A stretch of DNA of 64,000 nt from Erigeron canadensis (lineage: Eukaryota > Streptophyta > Magnoliopsida > Asterales > Asteraceae): positions 25,801,966 to 25,865,965 of the forward strand of contig NC_057768.1 in NCBI RefSeq assembly GCF_010389155.1, in the 5' to 3' direction. Below the pieces are notes generated by a model. That model searched no databases. It saw only the letters and a program-made list of their open reading frames with translations, and was not told the origin of the DNA. Of the stretch, positions 36,014 through 47,631 are shown one piece after another. The translations under genes and the position numbers were made by a program. The stretch's first letter is position 1. Each line of letters begins with the position of its first letter.

Positions 36014-36776
36014 AAAAAAACTAACAAAGAAACAAGTGTGTAAACGAAACTTAATGATAAACGAAAATATAAATTGAGGTCACCCGTCGTCCACTTCTAA
36101 AAAAAGACAATGAAACAAACTTTAGCTACTCTTTTGTTCTTCCCCTCCCCCCTCTTCTTTTCTCATCTTTCTTTCATTCTTTTTAATTTCTTGTAAAATT
36201 TTAAAGGCCGGAGCTTATAAAATAAGTCAGGTCTATGATCTATAACTCCTTATAACCTATTATCATACCAGCTACCATTATTAATATCCATAAAAATGAA
36301 ATCCGTATCTCATATTTGGGGTGGAAATATTTTTTTAATGGGTTTTTGTTTTAAAAAATAATTTACAAATAAAAAAAAATAAACAAAATAAAATTATAAG
36401 TAAAGGGAGAGAGGAGGGAAAATAAACACTTGAGATTTGTCTCTTTGTCCTTTTTAAAATGAGTGTTTTCTAGTAATTAACATAACCCTGTACCCAATCA
36501 TGATAATAACACAAATTAGTTATATATACAAAACATGTTAATTAGACATGTAAAGATAAATTGAAATATGATTCGCACATGTGAAAACATAATTTTTCAC
36601 ATGCGCTAATAACATTAACACATGTAGATACATTGTGCAGCTGCATGTCTATAAATGCATGTCTATAAATGTACAAATATTATAGATCGTAAAAATATTG
36701 ATTAATTTACATTCAAAGAAGAAGATGTGATATTAAAATAATATCCATGTAAACTTTTAGCTTATCGTTGTAAATG
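36014..36776. other. AT-rich intergenic, no gene seen
   Basis: No coding or element features recognised. Confidence 0.7.
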
Positions 36777-37018
36777 ATACGAGCATAGTACCCGCGCAAT
36801 GCAGCGGCGATAACATTAGTTGCGATGTGGTGACGTCGACGGGTGGTAGTGACAATAATTGATACAAAGATATTTGATTTTTAGAGATAGTGAACATGTT
36901 TTAATAAATTATGGAATGATTGTGAAATTAATTAATTAAGGGTAAAATAGTAATTTTGTATGTCCCAAAATTGTAAACTTTTCAACATAGGGATATAATT
37001 TTTATATAGTAGTATAGA
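36777..37018 (-). mobile_element. Possible small Helitron
   Basis: On the minus strand A|TCTATACTACTATATAAAA (at 37018) resembles a Helitron 5' end, and the other end has a bulged hairpin CCGCTGCATTGCGCGG (36790-36806) followed by a short tail. The tail lacks a clean CTRR, so the 3' end is decayed or misplaced. Confidence 0.4.
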
Positions 37019-38607
37019 TGTAACATGTGTTAACAAAAACACAACACGATTGTCGGCCTATCACCATTGCTAAAATGTTCAATATGACATCTTACATGTT
37101 TAAATCCCGAAACTATGTAAAATTAGTTGCCATAATCACATATTTATAATTTCATATGCATTGAAAAGTTGAAGGTATGCATAGTTGAATAACGACTCGA
37201 CTCATTTATCATATGCATCGACGAAAGAATGATAATTGCCCGAGTAGCATGATTCTTGTGGAATTATTTAATTTAAACAATATTGTAATTAAATTTCAAG
37301 TTGTAGCATTATTAGAAATACATATGTAATTATTTATTGCTAAGGGAATTTCACAATAAAGTCTTCCAGTGAAGCAAGTTTGAGTTAAACAAAGGGGATA
37401 GAGTTTTATCCTAATTAAATGTCGTGTCTTCGGACGGTTTAGTTGATAGTTTCTCCTCCTACTAGGTATTCAGGGTGAAGGGGCTCTTTAGCGTGGATCC
37501 GGTTAGGACAACGTAAGCTAGATCTCTTGTTGCGAGCAAATGATCCACATTTAAAAAAAAAAAAAATAACCTACTTCCAAGGTTAGGGGAGTATATCAAC
37601 CTGTTATTAAGAAAAGATATTTTAAGGTTAAAGAAAGAAAGAAATTAAAGGAATTAAGGAACTACCCAGTACATAGATTTTGAGCCATAATATATTGACG
37701 GTGTATGAGAGAGGTTAAAATGTAGACAAACTTTAGAGTTGCTGCTTTCATTTTCTACCTAATTGCTAAAAAAAACCCTCTAACATTTGCATGAGATATG
37801 GATCGAACCTAAGCTCTACTATGAATTATGAATATAATCAACATAACTAGCTAAATTAATATGTGCGGCAGAATCCACCAGATAAGCAATGACTTTTTGT
37901 CAAAAAATTACTCGGTACAAGGTATTTGGGCAATTTTATTTATTAAAAAAAAAACTAAATCCGAAATTCGTCTTTCTCAAAAGTAAAACTAAATTAGTAC
38001 TAAATTGTTATGATTGTTAATGAAATATATAAGTAGCTTTGCCTTTGATTACGTACAATTTTGTCTTTGTCACGAATTTGAATACTATTTTAGTTTATCA
38101 TTTGATAGATGATTAGATACAAAAGTGTAAGTAGTTGAAAAACGTTCATGTGGTCCTGGTCTTAAAAAAGATTATATAACATATACACCATGATTTGGTG
38201 CCCATATACTACCCTTTAATTTTCTGTCCTTTCATCTTGTGAGTTCGATTCCCATATATTCAACAGAAGCTAACAAGTTGCTTAAAATACATATCGGTTG
38301 GTACATGAGATTCATGTGATCATAGAGCGTGGGATTTCAGTCAAATTATTCTTTTAGGAATCCTAACAACGTAAACTAACAAATTAAAAATTGTTATATT
38401 AGCAATTAAGGAAATAAATTTATTACTCATACTGTATTTTATAATAGATTTTATTATATTTAAGATATACGGAGTATAAGATTTGGTCTCCAACCACTTT
38501 TAATTCGCTTGTTTCCTTCATTCCAGGACCACAAAGACTTGAGAACAATGAAGGGGCGATTTAACTTTAACAATAGCGAGATGATACCACTGTAACTTTT
38601 TTAGTAC
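37019..38607. other. Intergenic; poly(A)-tailed fragment at 37430-37566
   Basis: No gene. At 37430-37550 a GC-richer stretch (GGACGGTTTAGTTGATAGTT through CGAGCAAATGATCCAC) ends in an A run (37551-37566), suggesting a retroposed fragment; no target duplication was found. Confidence 0.45.
37685..37815 (-). mobile_element. SINE fragment, same family as 17540
   Basis: The minus strand has a B-box-type AGGTTCGATCC (37800-37810) followed by the same body order as 17540-17700, with more decay and several small deletions. Confidence 0.6.
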
Positions 38608-38610
38608 TTA

Positions 38611-40577
38611 GGCCTCTTCCTAGCACATCATCCTTACCCTCTTCCACACTGTCACGTCAGATTTTGTTTCTCTTCATCCACCCCTTCCACAATCACTCGC
38701 TATAACCCTTCTTCCACACTTTTTATTTTTTTATTTTATATTTACGCAAAATTAAAAAACTACTTAATTTTATTAAAAATTAAACATTACAACTAAATTA
38801 AAAAAACATTACAATTAAACATTACCACTAAAAATAAAACACATAACACACTTAAAAATAAAACATTGCAAGGAAAAATAAAACATTACGATTATTTAAA
38901 AAAAACCTACTCGTCGTCGGCGGTCTGGTCGTCCTCGTCCTCTTCCGGGTCGTGGCTAGGACCCGGCTGTGGCCCCGGTGCCGCAGGTGGTGCATAAAAC
39001 GAGCTTGCATAGTTCTCTTGCAAGTATTGACGATATCTCATATGTGCTTCTAGGTCGTATTGCGACAAACCCGTCGGAATTGGTCTCCCCAAAAACTTCA
39101 TGGCATCTCTAATCTCGGCCCGTCGCAAAGCATCTTTTTGTTCTTGAAGATAAGAACTAATCTGTTGAGCTGTTTCAGAACCCGAAGATCGACCCGATGT
39201 GACATCGGATGAACTAGACAACCTACGGCTAACGTTACGACCCGATGGTCGCCTAATGGGGTTCGGCCCAAATAAAGCCTCAAATGGGCCCGGGGTGGGG
39301 GTGGGAATGGGAATGGGAGTCGGAATGGGGGTCCCGCCAAATGGAACATCATCGGCGGTCAAATCTACCACCGGAGCTTGTCGACTACTCGTGGCCTGGT
39401 TTTCATTCCAAAAGTTGGACAAGTTTTTAAGAAGATCATAGCAACTCTGGTAATGCCAATATTTCTCCCCTGCTTTTTTCTTGTATAGTTTGACAGCCGC
39501 GTCAATCACCTGTCGCTCATCCGCCCCACTTTGTCGGCCTTGCTCGCTAACCTTTTTCAACGCCGCACCAAATTCCTTAACACCCTTTTTAATCTTGTGC
39601 CATTTGCCATGTATTTGGCTCTTGGTACGTGTACCATATGTCGTTTTGCTGTTGAACATCTCCACCACTTTTTTCCAAAAAATATCCTCCGTCTGACTAT
39701 TACCCACCACCGGGTCCTGCGACCAATGCACCTAACACCTTGCCAACAACAGTGTATCATCGTTTCCTAGTTCCTTTTTTCTCTCGGTTTTGTGGCGCGT
39801 CTCTTCCCACGACCCACCTCCACAACTTCATCTTTTTCTTCATCATCGGCAGACGTGACACTATCTTTGTCGGGGACATTTTCATTGATAATCAATGGCG
39901 GTTGTGACGTTCTTGGTCTTTGTTGTTGTTGGTGATAGTCAAACGCCATTTGAGCTTGCACTTGAGCTTGAATTTGGGCTTGGATTAACGCCAAACGTTG
40001 AGACTCGGTCCAATTTTGACCCATAACTGGATTGTAACCAATTTGATTGTAATACGCTTGAGAATATGGGTTAACAAGGCAAGGGGGTGAAGGACCCATT
40101 GGGGTCGGGTTGGATGAGCCTGAAGCATGGCTTGTTTGGCCTTGGTTAATTGACGACATAGCCGACATAGGCGGCATCGGGTTTTCTAGAAGTGATTCCA
40201 AAGGTCGTTACTTTGGTTTTCGTTGTTTGACATGGTGAAAGATTTTGTTGTTATTGTGAATAGAATGAAAGAAATTGTAGAGAAAATGGAAGAAGTTGTG
40301 AAGAAAGGTGTGAAGAAGGACAGTGATAAGGGAGTATATATATAAATCTAAAGTTTAAAAAAAAAACAAAAGAAAAGAAACTAGCCGTTTCTTATTCAAA
40401 ATTTTGAAAAAAATCTGTTTTTTTTAGTTAACGTTAAGCTGGGCCACCTCTTCCTCGTCTTCATTCATCGATGGACCGAATTGTTTAGAAAGATTCCCGG
40501 TCGACGAGGTTGCTCCCTATAGCTTCGACATCGACGAGGTCATCGACGACCCATCGAAGAGCCTATAGGGAGAGGCC
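38611..40577 (-). mobile_element. PIF/Harbinger non-autonomous element
   Basis: Ends GGCCTCTTCCTA and, inverted, GGCCTCTCCCTA, flanked by direct TTA (38608-38610 and 40578-40580), the target preference of PIF/Harbinger. It is 1,967 bp long and carries one decayed Myb/SANT-type gene on the minus strand with a TATA-like TTTATATATATACTC (about 40331-40346). No DDE transposase is present. Confidence 0.9.
38907..40233 (-). pseudogene. Myb/SANT-like ORF1-type gene of PIF element, broken
   Basis: ATG at 40233 starts MSNNENQSN but a frameshift follows within about 12 codons. The frame from about 40200 to 39767 encodes an Ala/Gln-rich segment (IQAQIQAQVQAQ) and a basic GKRRATKPREK. A second frameshift near 39770 and an in-frame TAG at 39732-39734, where relatives have Trp, precede the Myb/SANT-like trihelix region (VHWSQDPVVGNSQ...FWKKVVEMF). 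A Pro/Ile/Thr repeat, a Ser-rich region and an acidic tail follow to 38907. In PIF/Harbinger elements such proteins bind DNA and help the transposase. Only the part from 39731 is open over long range (273 codons). Confidence 0.75.
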
Positions 40578-40580
40578 TTA

Positions 40581-41299
40581 TTAATTATATTGTAATTGCT
40601 ACCTCTTCGAGGTAGATAAAAAAAAGGAATGTGATCGACAGAGGACAACTGACCACTCTGGTTACTTCATTAAAGTTTTAAAATATAATGTCATAAGGTT
40701 TGCTTGGTAAAAACTTTTCAAGAGCTTTTTAGGAGTTTTAGATTTATATTTTGAACAATTAGTTTATATTGTGTTAAAAACTTTGTTTACAAAAAAGTTT
40801 CAAAATGAAACCTACTTTAAATTTCGTTTCAGGAACTTTTATTTTGGTTAAAACTTTTGATTTTTAAAATTTTAAAAAATACATTTTGAAGTTGCAAGTA
40901 CAAATATAATATCAAAAACCTCTAAAACAAAAAGCTCTTGCTGGCAGTTTAAAAGTTAGAACTTACAGCCCCAATCAAAAAACTATAATTAAGAACTACA
41001 AACTATCAGCTAAACATACCCATATTTTGACGTATATTGATGATATAAGATGTTTCAGTTCAAAAACAAACATAAATAAAATGAGATGGTTTTTTATTGC
41101 TTTTGATCTTTAATCATCCCATGTATCATAAGCTGAAATTTCCGACAAAAACTTGGCTAACATGACAGGACATGATACAAAGCTAACAAGTTATGTGCCG
41201 TTAATAAACGATTAGTTATTTTGTCGTGTTTGTATTTTGAAAGCAGACATGATAACAAGTTTAGTGTCATTAACAAGTTGACATGTCATAAGTGTTCTT
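40581..41299. other. AT-rich intergenic, no gene seen
   Basis: Nothing recognisable between the PIF element and the retroposon at 41318. Confidence 0.7.
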
Positions 41300-41317
41300 A
41301 ATGGATGTTATGATTTA

Positions 41318-41872
41318 CAACAACAACTGTACCCAATCTCTGAGCGGGGTATGGGAGAGGTGAGCTGTAGACAGTCTTACCTTTACCCAAAAGGTAGAGA
41401 AACTGCTTCCATAAGAACCTCCGACCAAGAAGATGTAAAAGCTGAAGAGGTTGAAGTGTTTTTACCTGTTTGTCGAGAACATGATAAGACGATATAGCTG
41501 TCAGCTGGGTCCGCTGGGTAAGGCGACCGTAAGAGTAGCGAAGAGTAGCCAACGTACGCCTAATAATACCTTAGCACAGTACATAAAATCTAGCAACCAT
41601 AGTACGCAAATAATAGCATAAAATGTAAGAACAAAATAAACAAAGTCTTCAGCAAGGGGCTCAAACAGGAGAAACGTAAACCGACAGGACAATCAGACCT
41701 ATACATATGTATTGACTAAAAGCTAAGGGGTTAAACTATTTCTAAACAACCTACGGAGCAAAGTACCTTCGGCCGCTGAGCTAAACTAATCCTAGTCTAC
41801 TCACAACAACTCACAAAAACTCTCACCAAGCGATAAAGGAAACCTATGAACTTTCTAAACCTGTGTACTGAC
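41318..41872 (-). mobile_element. Retroposon with SINE 3' end and 18-bp target duplication
   Basis: Direct repeats AATGGATGTTATGATTTA (41300-41317 and 41873-41890) bound a 555-bp insert. On minus, its last 100 bp are an Au-like SINE body (GGGTAAAGGTAAGACTGTCT, then CCCATACCCCGCTCAGAG) ending in a (TTG)n tail (41318-41327). The upstream 450 bp are not recognisable as that SINE. A tRNA A-box-like TTTAGCTCAGCGG lies at about 41774-41786 on minus. The perfect 18-bp duplication shows LINE-type, target-primed integration of one RNA. Confidence 0.8.
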
Positions 41873-41890
41873 AATGGATGTTATGATTTA

Positions 41891-42873
41891 ATTTTTATTA
41901 ATTTATTTTATGTGTTAGTTCTCAATCTATGAACTTTTGCTTCATTCAGGATTGGACTGTTCCCAACCCTTTTGTTCGCAGTAGTTATCTCAAGCATTTT
42001 TAAGAAAACATGTATTTTGTCCTCATGAGAAAATGCTAGAAAACAGTAAGCAAGGGCTTGTGTTATCTTCAACCAAAGGATTTGTTTACATATAAAATAA
42101 AAGATTATAATAAAATATTTGAGAAATTAGTGAAAAAAGGATGAAAAAAATGTATGATTGTAGTGGTAGTTATATTTCTGAGAAAGAGATAATGTAACGT
42201 TGATATAAAAGTGAAATAAATGTATAAAAATGGTATAAGTTGGTTAAGGCCATGATCTTACCAAATGCAACGTGTTCTCACATTTTCATAAATGTGTTTT
42301 CAAGAAAACCATTGGCATGAAAATTTTCTCAAGCATATCTTTGAAATCATCTCGTGTGTTTTGAGAAACTGAATTTTTTTTGGGTGGACTAACTTTTGTT
42401 TTCAACTTATATTAATAGTAAAAATATGTTTCTTTTAAGTTATATCAAGTTATTTAAGTTATATCAAGTTTCTATGTTTTTTTTCTGGATTAATTGTCGT
42501 AACAAGAAGAAAACATTAGATTGGTCCTTTTGGCAATTAGCCCCACGTATCTGATGTAACTTTGATTTTTCTTTCGTCTCTTTGCTGAAAGAGTTTATAT
42601 TAATAATAATATCGTTGTTTAAAAAAATATATATATCAAGTTATGTAAGTACAAGTTGTTTAAAAAAAAACCCAAAAGAAAAAAAAGATTATTTGGCTAC
42701 CAAGTGAGAAATTTATATGATTGATAGTGATTTTTATGAGTATATGAAATGAGTAATGTGACACTGGTACCGAGCGCATGACATTGCAAGCCATGTGGTT
42801 CCACTCAAGATACATTTTCAACCAAGATTCTTTTATGTCATTGGATTCACCCCATTTTTACTTTTTTTTTTTT
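41891..42873. other. AT-rich intergenic, no gene seen
   Basis: No coding or element features recognised apart from A/T runs. Confidence 0.7.
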
Positions 42874-43163
42874 TAATTAGTTTTCTGGAATGTAACTATC
42901 TTTGACCGAATGTCTATAGTAGGAAAAAACTAAAGTTATGTGTATTGTATGTAAGCAACTTGAAAAAATGTTTATTGTATGTAAGAAAACATACGTGGCA
43001 ACCATATACAGGTGCCACTTGTCAGATTTTAATTGGTTGAAACGAAATTTTTACATACAATAAACATTATTTCAAAGTTGTTTACATACAATACACACAA
43101 CTTTAGTTATTTCCTACAATAGACATTCGTTCAAAGTTTCTTACATTCGAGGAAACTAATCCC
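42874..43163. mobile_element. Second copy of the 291-bp MITE
   Basis: Matches 32362-32652 in reverse orientation, including GTCTATAGTAGGAAAAAAC and the TTGCCACGT centre. The right end GGAAACTAATCCC is intact; the left end lost its first GGG and abuts a T run, so the target duplication cannot be read. Confidence 0.85.
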
Positions 43164-43174
43164 TTTTTTTAAGT

Positions 43175-44333
43175 AAAGAGTTACCCCGACGACTTTGTAT
43201 TATAACAACTATCAAAACGATTCATTACAAGTAGCATGGTGGACCTACCATACTAATTCATACTACATATATGTTAACAAATAAAATCTAGTGAACCAAA
43301 GCTAAACACCAATCTACCGTTATGCTAATACCAGTTGATATAGCATACACGTTAGATTAAACCAAAAGATAAAGCAGAACATCAACCGTTGATAAAGACA
43401 GAATCATCACGAATACCCCACGCCTCAATCATATGGATCACCCGAGTAATCTTTTTGAACTTTAATGTCATAAGCTTTAACTGAACAGTGGATGTAATTA
43501 CTTCACAAAGCAGATTAGAAGGGCGAGCTTGGTCATTGAACATCCTATTATTTCTTTCTTGCCATAAGAAATAAGTTGCTAAAGCAACAAGGAGTCTCCC
43601 CACCACATTTGCAATCAATCTTGATTTTGCACGAAAATTCATCCATTCCATTATAACGTCCAGGAGCTAGCGGTGGAAGGTGTTGCAATCCACCCATATC
43701 CTTAACTTTTAACCAAACCTGCGTTGAAAAAGGACATTCAAAAAATAAGTGGTTACGTGAATCATAATTAGCTTTACACAATGCACAACACATCATATTC
43801 ATGTTATTTCTTCTTGCCGATGCCCATTTGATGATTTTGTCTTGTGTCAAAAGTTTCCTACACAATATCAACCACAAATGAAATGAATGCCTCGGTATAC
43901 AGTGAAAGGACCAAACAAAATCCATCCATGCCACCTTCTGCTCATTTTTTCGTATGGAGTTCCATGCAATAGTCGTTGTGGTATGGTTGTTCAACTTTTG
44001 CATTGTCTATCCAAATAACTTCATCGTTTTTATTTTGATCAAGGTGAGGGACAAGCTCATTCATTAAACCAGGACATTTAACATACCACGCATTAGGCCA
44101 GACCCATTCACCATTCCTACAAATGTCTGCAACCTTAGCTTCCAGTGTGAGACGAACATTTTTAGTTTCCCTAGGTGTCAGAATTTCACATAACGAACCA
44201 CTCTCACTCCAAGCATCAAACCAAGCAGACGTGGACTTACCATTTCCAATTCTCATTTTAATGTTATTTTTAATTGACGACCTCATGTAAGGAATCTTTC
44301 TCCAGACCCAACTACCTTTTTAGCACATAAAGT
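43175..44333 (-). pseudogene. LINE reverse-transcriptase C-terminal remnant (zf-RVT region)
   Basis: Three overlapping frames on minus (44286-43942, 44003-43548, 43651-43382) together read as the end of a plant L1-type ORF2. In order: WRKIPYMRSSI and RIGNGKSTSAWFDAW; the zinc-binding region with HSFHLWLILCRKLLTQDKI and CALCKANYDSRNHLFFECPF; then FLWQERNNRMF near the C-terminus. Two frameshifts (near 43960 and 43640) inactivate it. The 5' side stops abruptly at 44333, where an LTR-like TGTTAGGG sequence begins; reverse transcriptase and endonuclease domains are absent. Confidence 0.8.
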
Positions 44334-45620
44334 GTTAGGGAATTTCGCTATAAACGAACAGATTACCGGATATAATAAATCTTTGAAGGCACGTAAACGC
44401 TTTTACATTGAATCAATTTGGCGGTTCATCAAAACTATTCAATCGGATACAATCAAATATTAAGAATGTTTTGTGTGTATATGTTTGAGAGAACAGAACC
44501 AGAGAAAAAGAGAGGAAGAAAGGATATATATCGATCAATTATCAAAAACGGGATTTAATTAGGCAGTTAATTAACATGTTACGAATTTGGCAAAACTAGT
44601 CCCTCAAATTCCAAAAATAAAATTTCCGGAAGAGTTTTTACCATAACAATTCAATGGAAATAAAAAATTAACTGCCAGGGGCTCTGCCCTAGGGATGGCA
44701 ACGGGCCGGGTATGATCCGGGTTTAAGTAATCCCAGACCTGGACCCGATTAAGAATCTCCGTCACAAACCCGGACCCGGACCCGACGGGTCCCCATTTAC
44801 TTACTAACCATCGGATAACGGGTTTCCTCACGGGTAATCGGAGATCCGTTAATTTATATACATATAACATATCTATACGTAAAGTATCAACTACTAACTT
44901 CCTTTATAATTGTGACAAGAGCTCTATTCTATTTCATTAACTAAATTTATGATTATAAGAGCTGAGTACGTTGTGATACGCCAATTTCTTTGCAACAAAC
45001 TAAATTTAGGACCATACTCAAATATGCAGTTCCATTTAGTCGAGCTACTATTCGAACAACACAAGTTTTTGTGATTAACTTTTAACTAATCTATTAGTAT
45101 ATTATACATTTAAATACCTACTCAAAATAAAAATACCAATATTATATTATATTATATAAATATACGGATTGGGTATACGGGTTCGGGGCGGGTTTTGGGT
45201 ATACGGGTCGGGTATGCGGGTTTAAATCAAAAACCATCCCCGGACCCGGACCCGCAAAAAAATTAAATATCATCCCCATACCCGACCCAAGACCCGCATA
45301 CCCGGACCCGGCCTAAATATGTCGGGTTTCGGATTTCACCATCGGGTACGGGTTTATTTGCCATCCTTACTCTGCCCCTTGGACCCCGCTCCCAGGGGTA
45401 CTGCCCCCGGACCCCTGTACCTTAGGGGCTTCGCTCCTAAGGTCATAATAAATTCAAATAGGCGTGCACTCCGAACCTCCAATCCTATTTGATGTATTAT
45501 TATGACGTTATTGATCAAATAAGTTAATTCAATTACACTAAAATATCCAACATAAATGATCATCTTGTTGGCATTGTTGGTAAGTGATACTGCTTCATTC
45601 AAGCTACACACCCACACTAC
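44334..45620. other. Possible solo LTR or retroelement debris
   Basis: TGTTAGGGAATTTCGC at 44333 starts a stretch of LTR-like composition that interrupts the LINE remnant. Near 44672-44690 and 45370-45450 the sequence has repeated GGGGC/GCCCC hairpin motifs such as AGGGGCTTCGCTCCT, split by the hAT element. I could not find a matching right end or target duplication. Confidence 0.3.
44690..45369. mobile_element. hAT-type non-autonomous element, 680 bp
   Basis: Ends TAGGGATGGCAACGGG and, inverted, TAAGGATGGCAAATAA, with 8-bp direct duplications CTCTGCCC (44682-44689 and 45370-45377). The 8-bp duplication and TAGGGATGGCAA-type terminus fit the hAT superfamily. Subterminal regions are packed with CCCGGACCCG/CGGGTATACGGG motifs on both arms; the centre is AT-rich. 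No transposase. Confidence 0.85.
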
Positions 45621-46130
45621 ATCATTTTACTAATTAAAATTAAAAAAACTAGTCGTTGTGGGGTGGGAAATAGCTAATGAATACATGTAATGTTGATATG
45701 TAGTGTTGTTTCAATCATAGCTTCCCAAACCGGACCCAAGTCACGACCCCGGGTGTGTTGGGTCTAACCGCGCTTTGAAGCCGTGGATGTTGCCAACATC
45801 CATAAAAAGAGGTGAGGGTTAAGACTATTAGGAGTGGTGGCATTTCCTTGCTTTTGGGAATGCCCTTCCACCACTCAGATCATGACACGTGACACTTTAC
45901 AATGATTGGAGGCATTCCCTTGCTTTTGGGGCATTCCCTCCAAGGGCATTCCTTTTTTTTTTCTTTTTTTTGAAAAATAGAAACTAAATATAAAAATAAA
46001 TACAGAATTTGAAAAGTAACGGCTACTTTTCAAATTCATAATTTTCATCTATAAATACCTCATCATCCTCTCATTCTCAAAACACAACTCAAAATTTGAA
46101 AAAAAACTCACATACCACACACTAGAACCA

Positions 46131-46638
46131 TGAACTTTGGGCGAGGAAGAGCATGAGATGAACCAACCCGTCCCATCAAACAACCGCAACCCACACGAGG
46201 TAGAGGATGAGGAAGAGCACGAGCGCAACCCACACGAGGCGGACCAACTCGTGCCCCTGTTCAGTCACCCATTCCACCACCTGTTCAACCCGAGGTCAAC
46301 CTGAAGGACTGCATCCTCGTCGTCTGGAGTTCAGGAGGACGACGCAGTTTTTAACCCGCGTGAACCTGCAATCAACAGACGACTTCACTAATGAAGAATT
46401 GAACGCGGTATGGAATACCATGATTCAAATCGAAAGCGGACAACTTAGGCCATGCATTCCAGGGCAGAATCGAATTCACAATGACGGGAGGCCTGAAGGA
46501 TACGAGACTGATCCTGGTGAAGAGTACGTCAACGATTTTCAATCGGAAGAGGAAGATCACTACGAATACCAGCGCCGTAATGACGGTGACAGTGACATTT
46601 CCTCGGCCGATTCCCTTTATGGGTGGCGTACCCCATAA
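46131..46638 (+). pseudogene. Arg/Gly-rich N-terminus ORF of PIF-like element, broken
   Basis: ATG 46131 after a TATA-like TATAAATA (46051) and a CA-rich leader starts MNFGRGRA. TGA then appears at positions 9 and 24 of the frame (46155-46157 and 46209-46211), each where an Arg CGA codon would fit the Arg/Gly-rich context. A frameshift follows within about 100 codons, and the downstream frame to 46638 encodes DDFTNEELNAVWNTM, IESGQLRP and an acidic C-terminus. I do not recognise the family beyond its position in a PIF-like element. Confidence 0.5.
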
Positions 46639-46946
46639 TTCGTGCTAGTGTTTACTTTTAATCTAATTCGTGTTGTGTTTTTAAAATAAATGTAATGCTT
46701 GGTTTTTAAAATAAATGTAATGTTTTTATTTTTTTGGTGTTTAATTATTGGTGACATACTTAATCAAATAAAAACAAATAAGACATAAAACATTAAACAT
46801 ACATTAAACACACTTTTATTTTATTTTAAACATATAACATTAAACATAAATTAAACACACATAAAACATACATTTATTTTAAAGACACATAAAACGTAAA
46901 ACCGAATAACATATATAGATATGAAACTAAGACATCTTCGATAAAA

Positions 46947-47309
46947 TCACATCAGAAATCTTGCACTAGCTCGTAGTAAGTGCCACTCCGGGAGGTAGAG
47001 AAAATCAGGATGCATCATACGATACTTCTCTAAAGCAAGTTCGGCACGCCTCGGGTTTTCTTCATTGTGCAAACGAGCATAGATGTGCTCGAACTCGTGA
47101 ATAGAGTGGCGCATCTTCCGCCATTTTCCTTGCACACTCTCAAGGCTCCTTTGCTCGCCTTGATGATTTTGGAGATTAATAAATACTTCTCTTACACGGC
47201 TCCAAAAAGTTCTTTGTTTTTGGAAAGCCTCTACGTTTGGATCTTCGGCTACGTCAAGCCAAACTCTCGCTGAATTCATAGTCTCATCTGGTGTCCAAGG
47301 TCTAGCCAT
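46947..47309 (-). CDS. Myb/SANT-like protein of PIF-like element
   Basis: Complete 120-residue frame starting MARPWTPDETMNSARVW. The layout W-x-P-x-E, DPNVEAFQKQRTFWSRV, LESVQGKWRKM and HEFEHIY matches the trihelix Myb/SANT-like fold of plant PIF/Harbinger ORF1 proteins, which bind DNA and are needed for transposase action. Its length is short; relatives usually continue with a further C-terminal region, so this copy may be truncated. A TATA-like box lies about 100 bp upstream on minus (47405-47416). Expression is doubtful because the element seems inactive. Confidence 0.6.
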   Translation of the reverse strand: MARPWTPDETMNSARVWLDVAEDPNVEAFQKQRTFWSRVREVFINLQNHQGEQRSLESVQGKWRKMRHSIHEFEHIYARLHNEENPRRAELALEKYRMMHPDFLYLPEWHLLRASARFLM

Positions 47310-47631
47310 TTGTTGTTTGAGTGTATAAATATTAGAAGAAGAATGAAAAAAGTAAGAAGATTTTGGAGATAAAATGAGAATTGATTTGTTAAGTGGTAAT
47401 GTGTATGTATATATAGTGTTTAAATTAGGGTTTAAAAAAAAATAAAATAAGTGGCTTTGGGCTTGGTGAAAAGAGGATAAAAACTAAAAAATTAGCCCGT
47501 TCCTTTTCGGAAGGCTTCAAATTCTAACGGGTGGAACGCCTAGAGAACGCTCCCCGGGACCGATGTCAGACATTAGGGAGGCGTTCCGGACGTTAATTAC
47601 GAAAAGTAATGGGCTACTTTGGACGGTCTAA

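Larger units (their letters stand above)
45831..47628. mobile_element. PIF-like element with two convergent broken genes
   Basis: The block holds a plus-strand and a minus-strand accessory gene facing each other, each with its own TATA-like box (about 46051 and 47407). Candidate ends are TTA|GGAGTGGTGG (left) and GGACGGTC|TAA (right). These are only partly inverted, and the flanking TTA and TAA are not identical, so the ends remain approximate. Left-arm sequence repeats GGCATTCC and GGAATGCC motifs. Confidence 0.55.

Noticed and set aside
39098..39696. Several extra frames on both strands
   Set aside because: Shadows of the decayed Myb/SANT gene, whose high GC content lowers stop frequency.
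41501..41692. Hydrophobic minus-strand frame resembling membrane segments
   Set aside because: Lies within the retroposed insert, composition is T-rich, no homologous family recognised.
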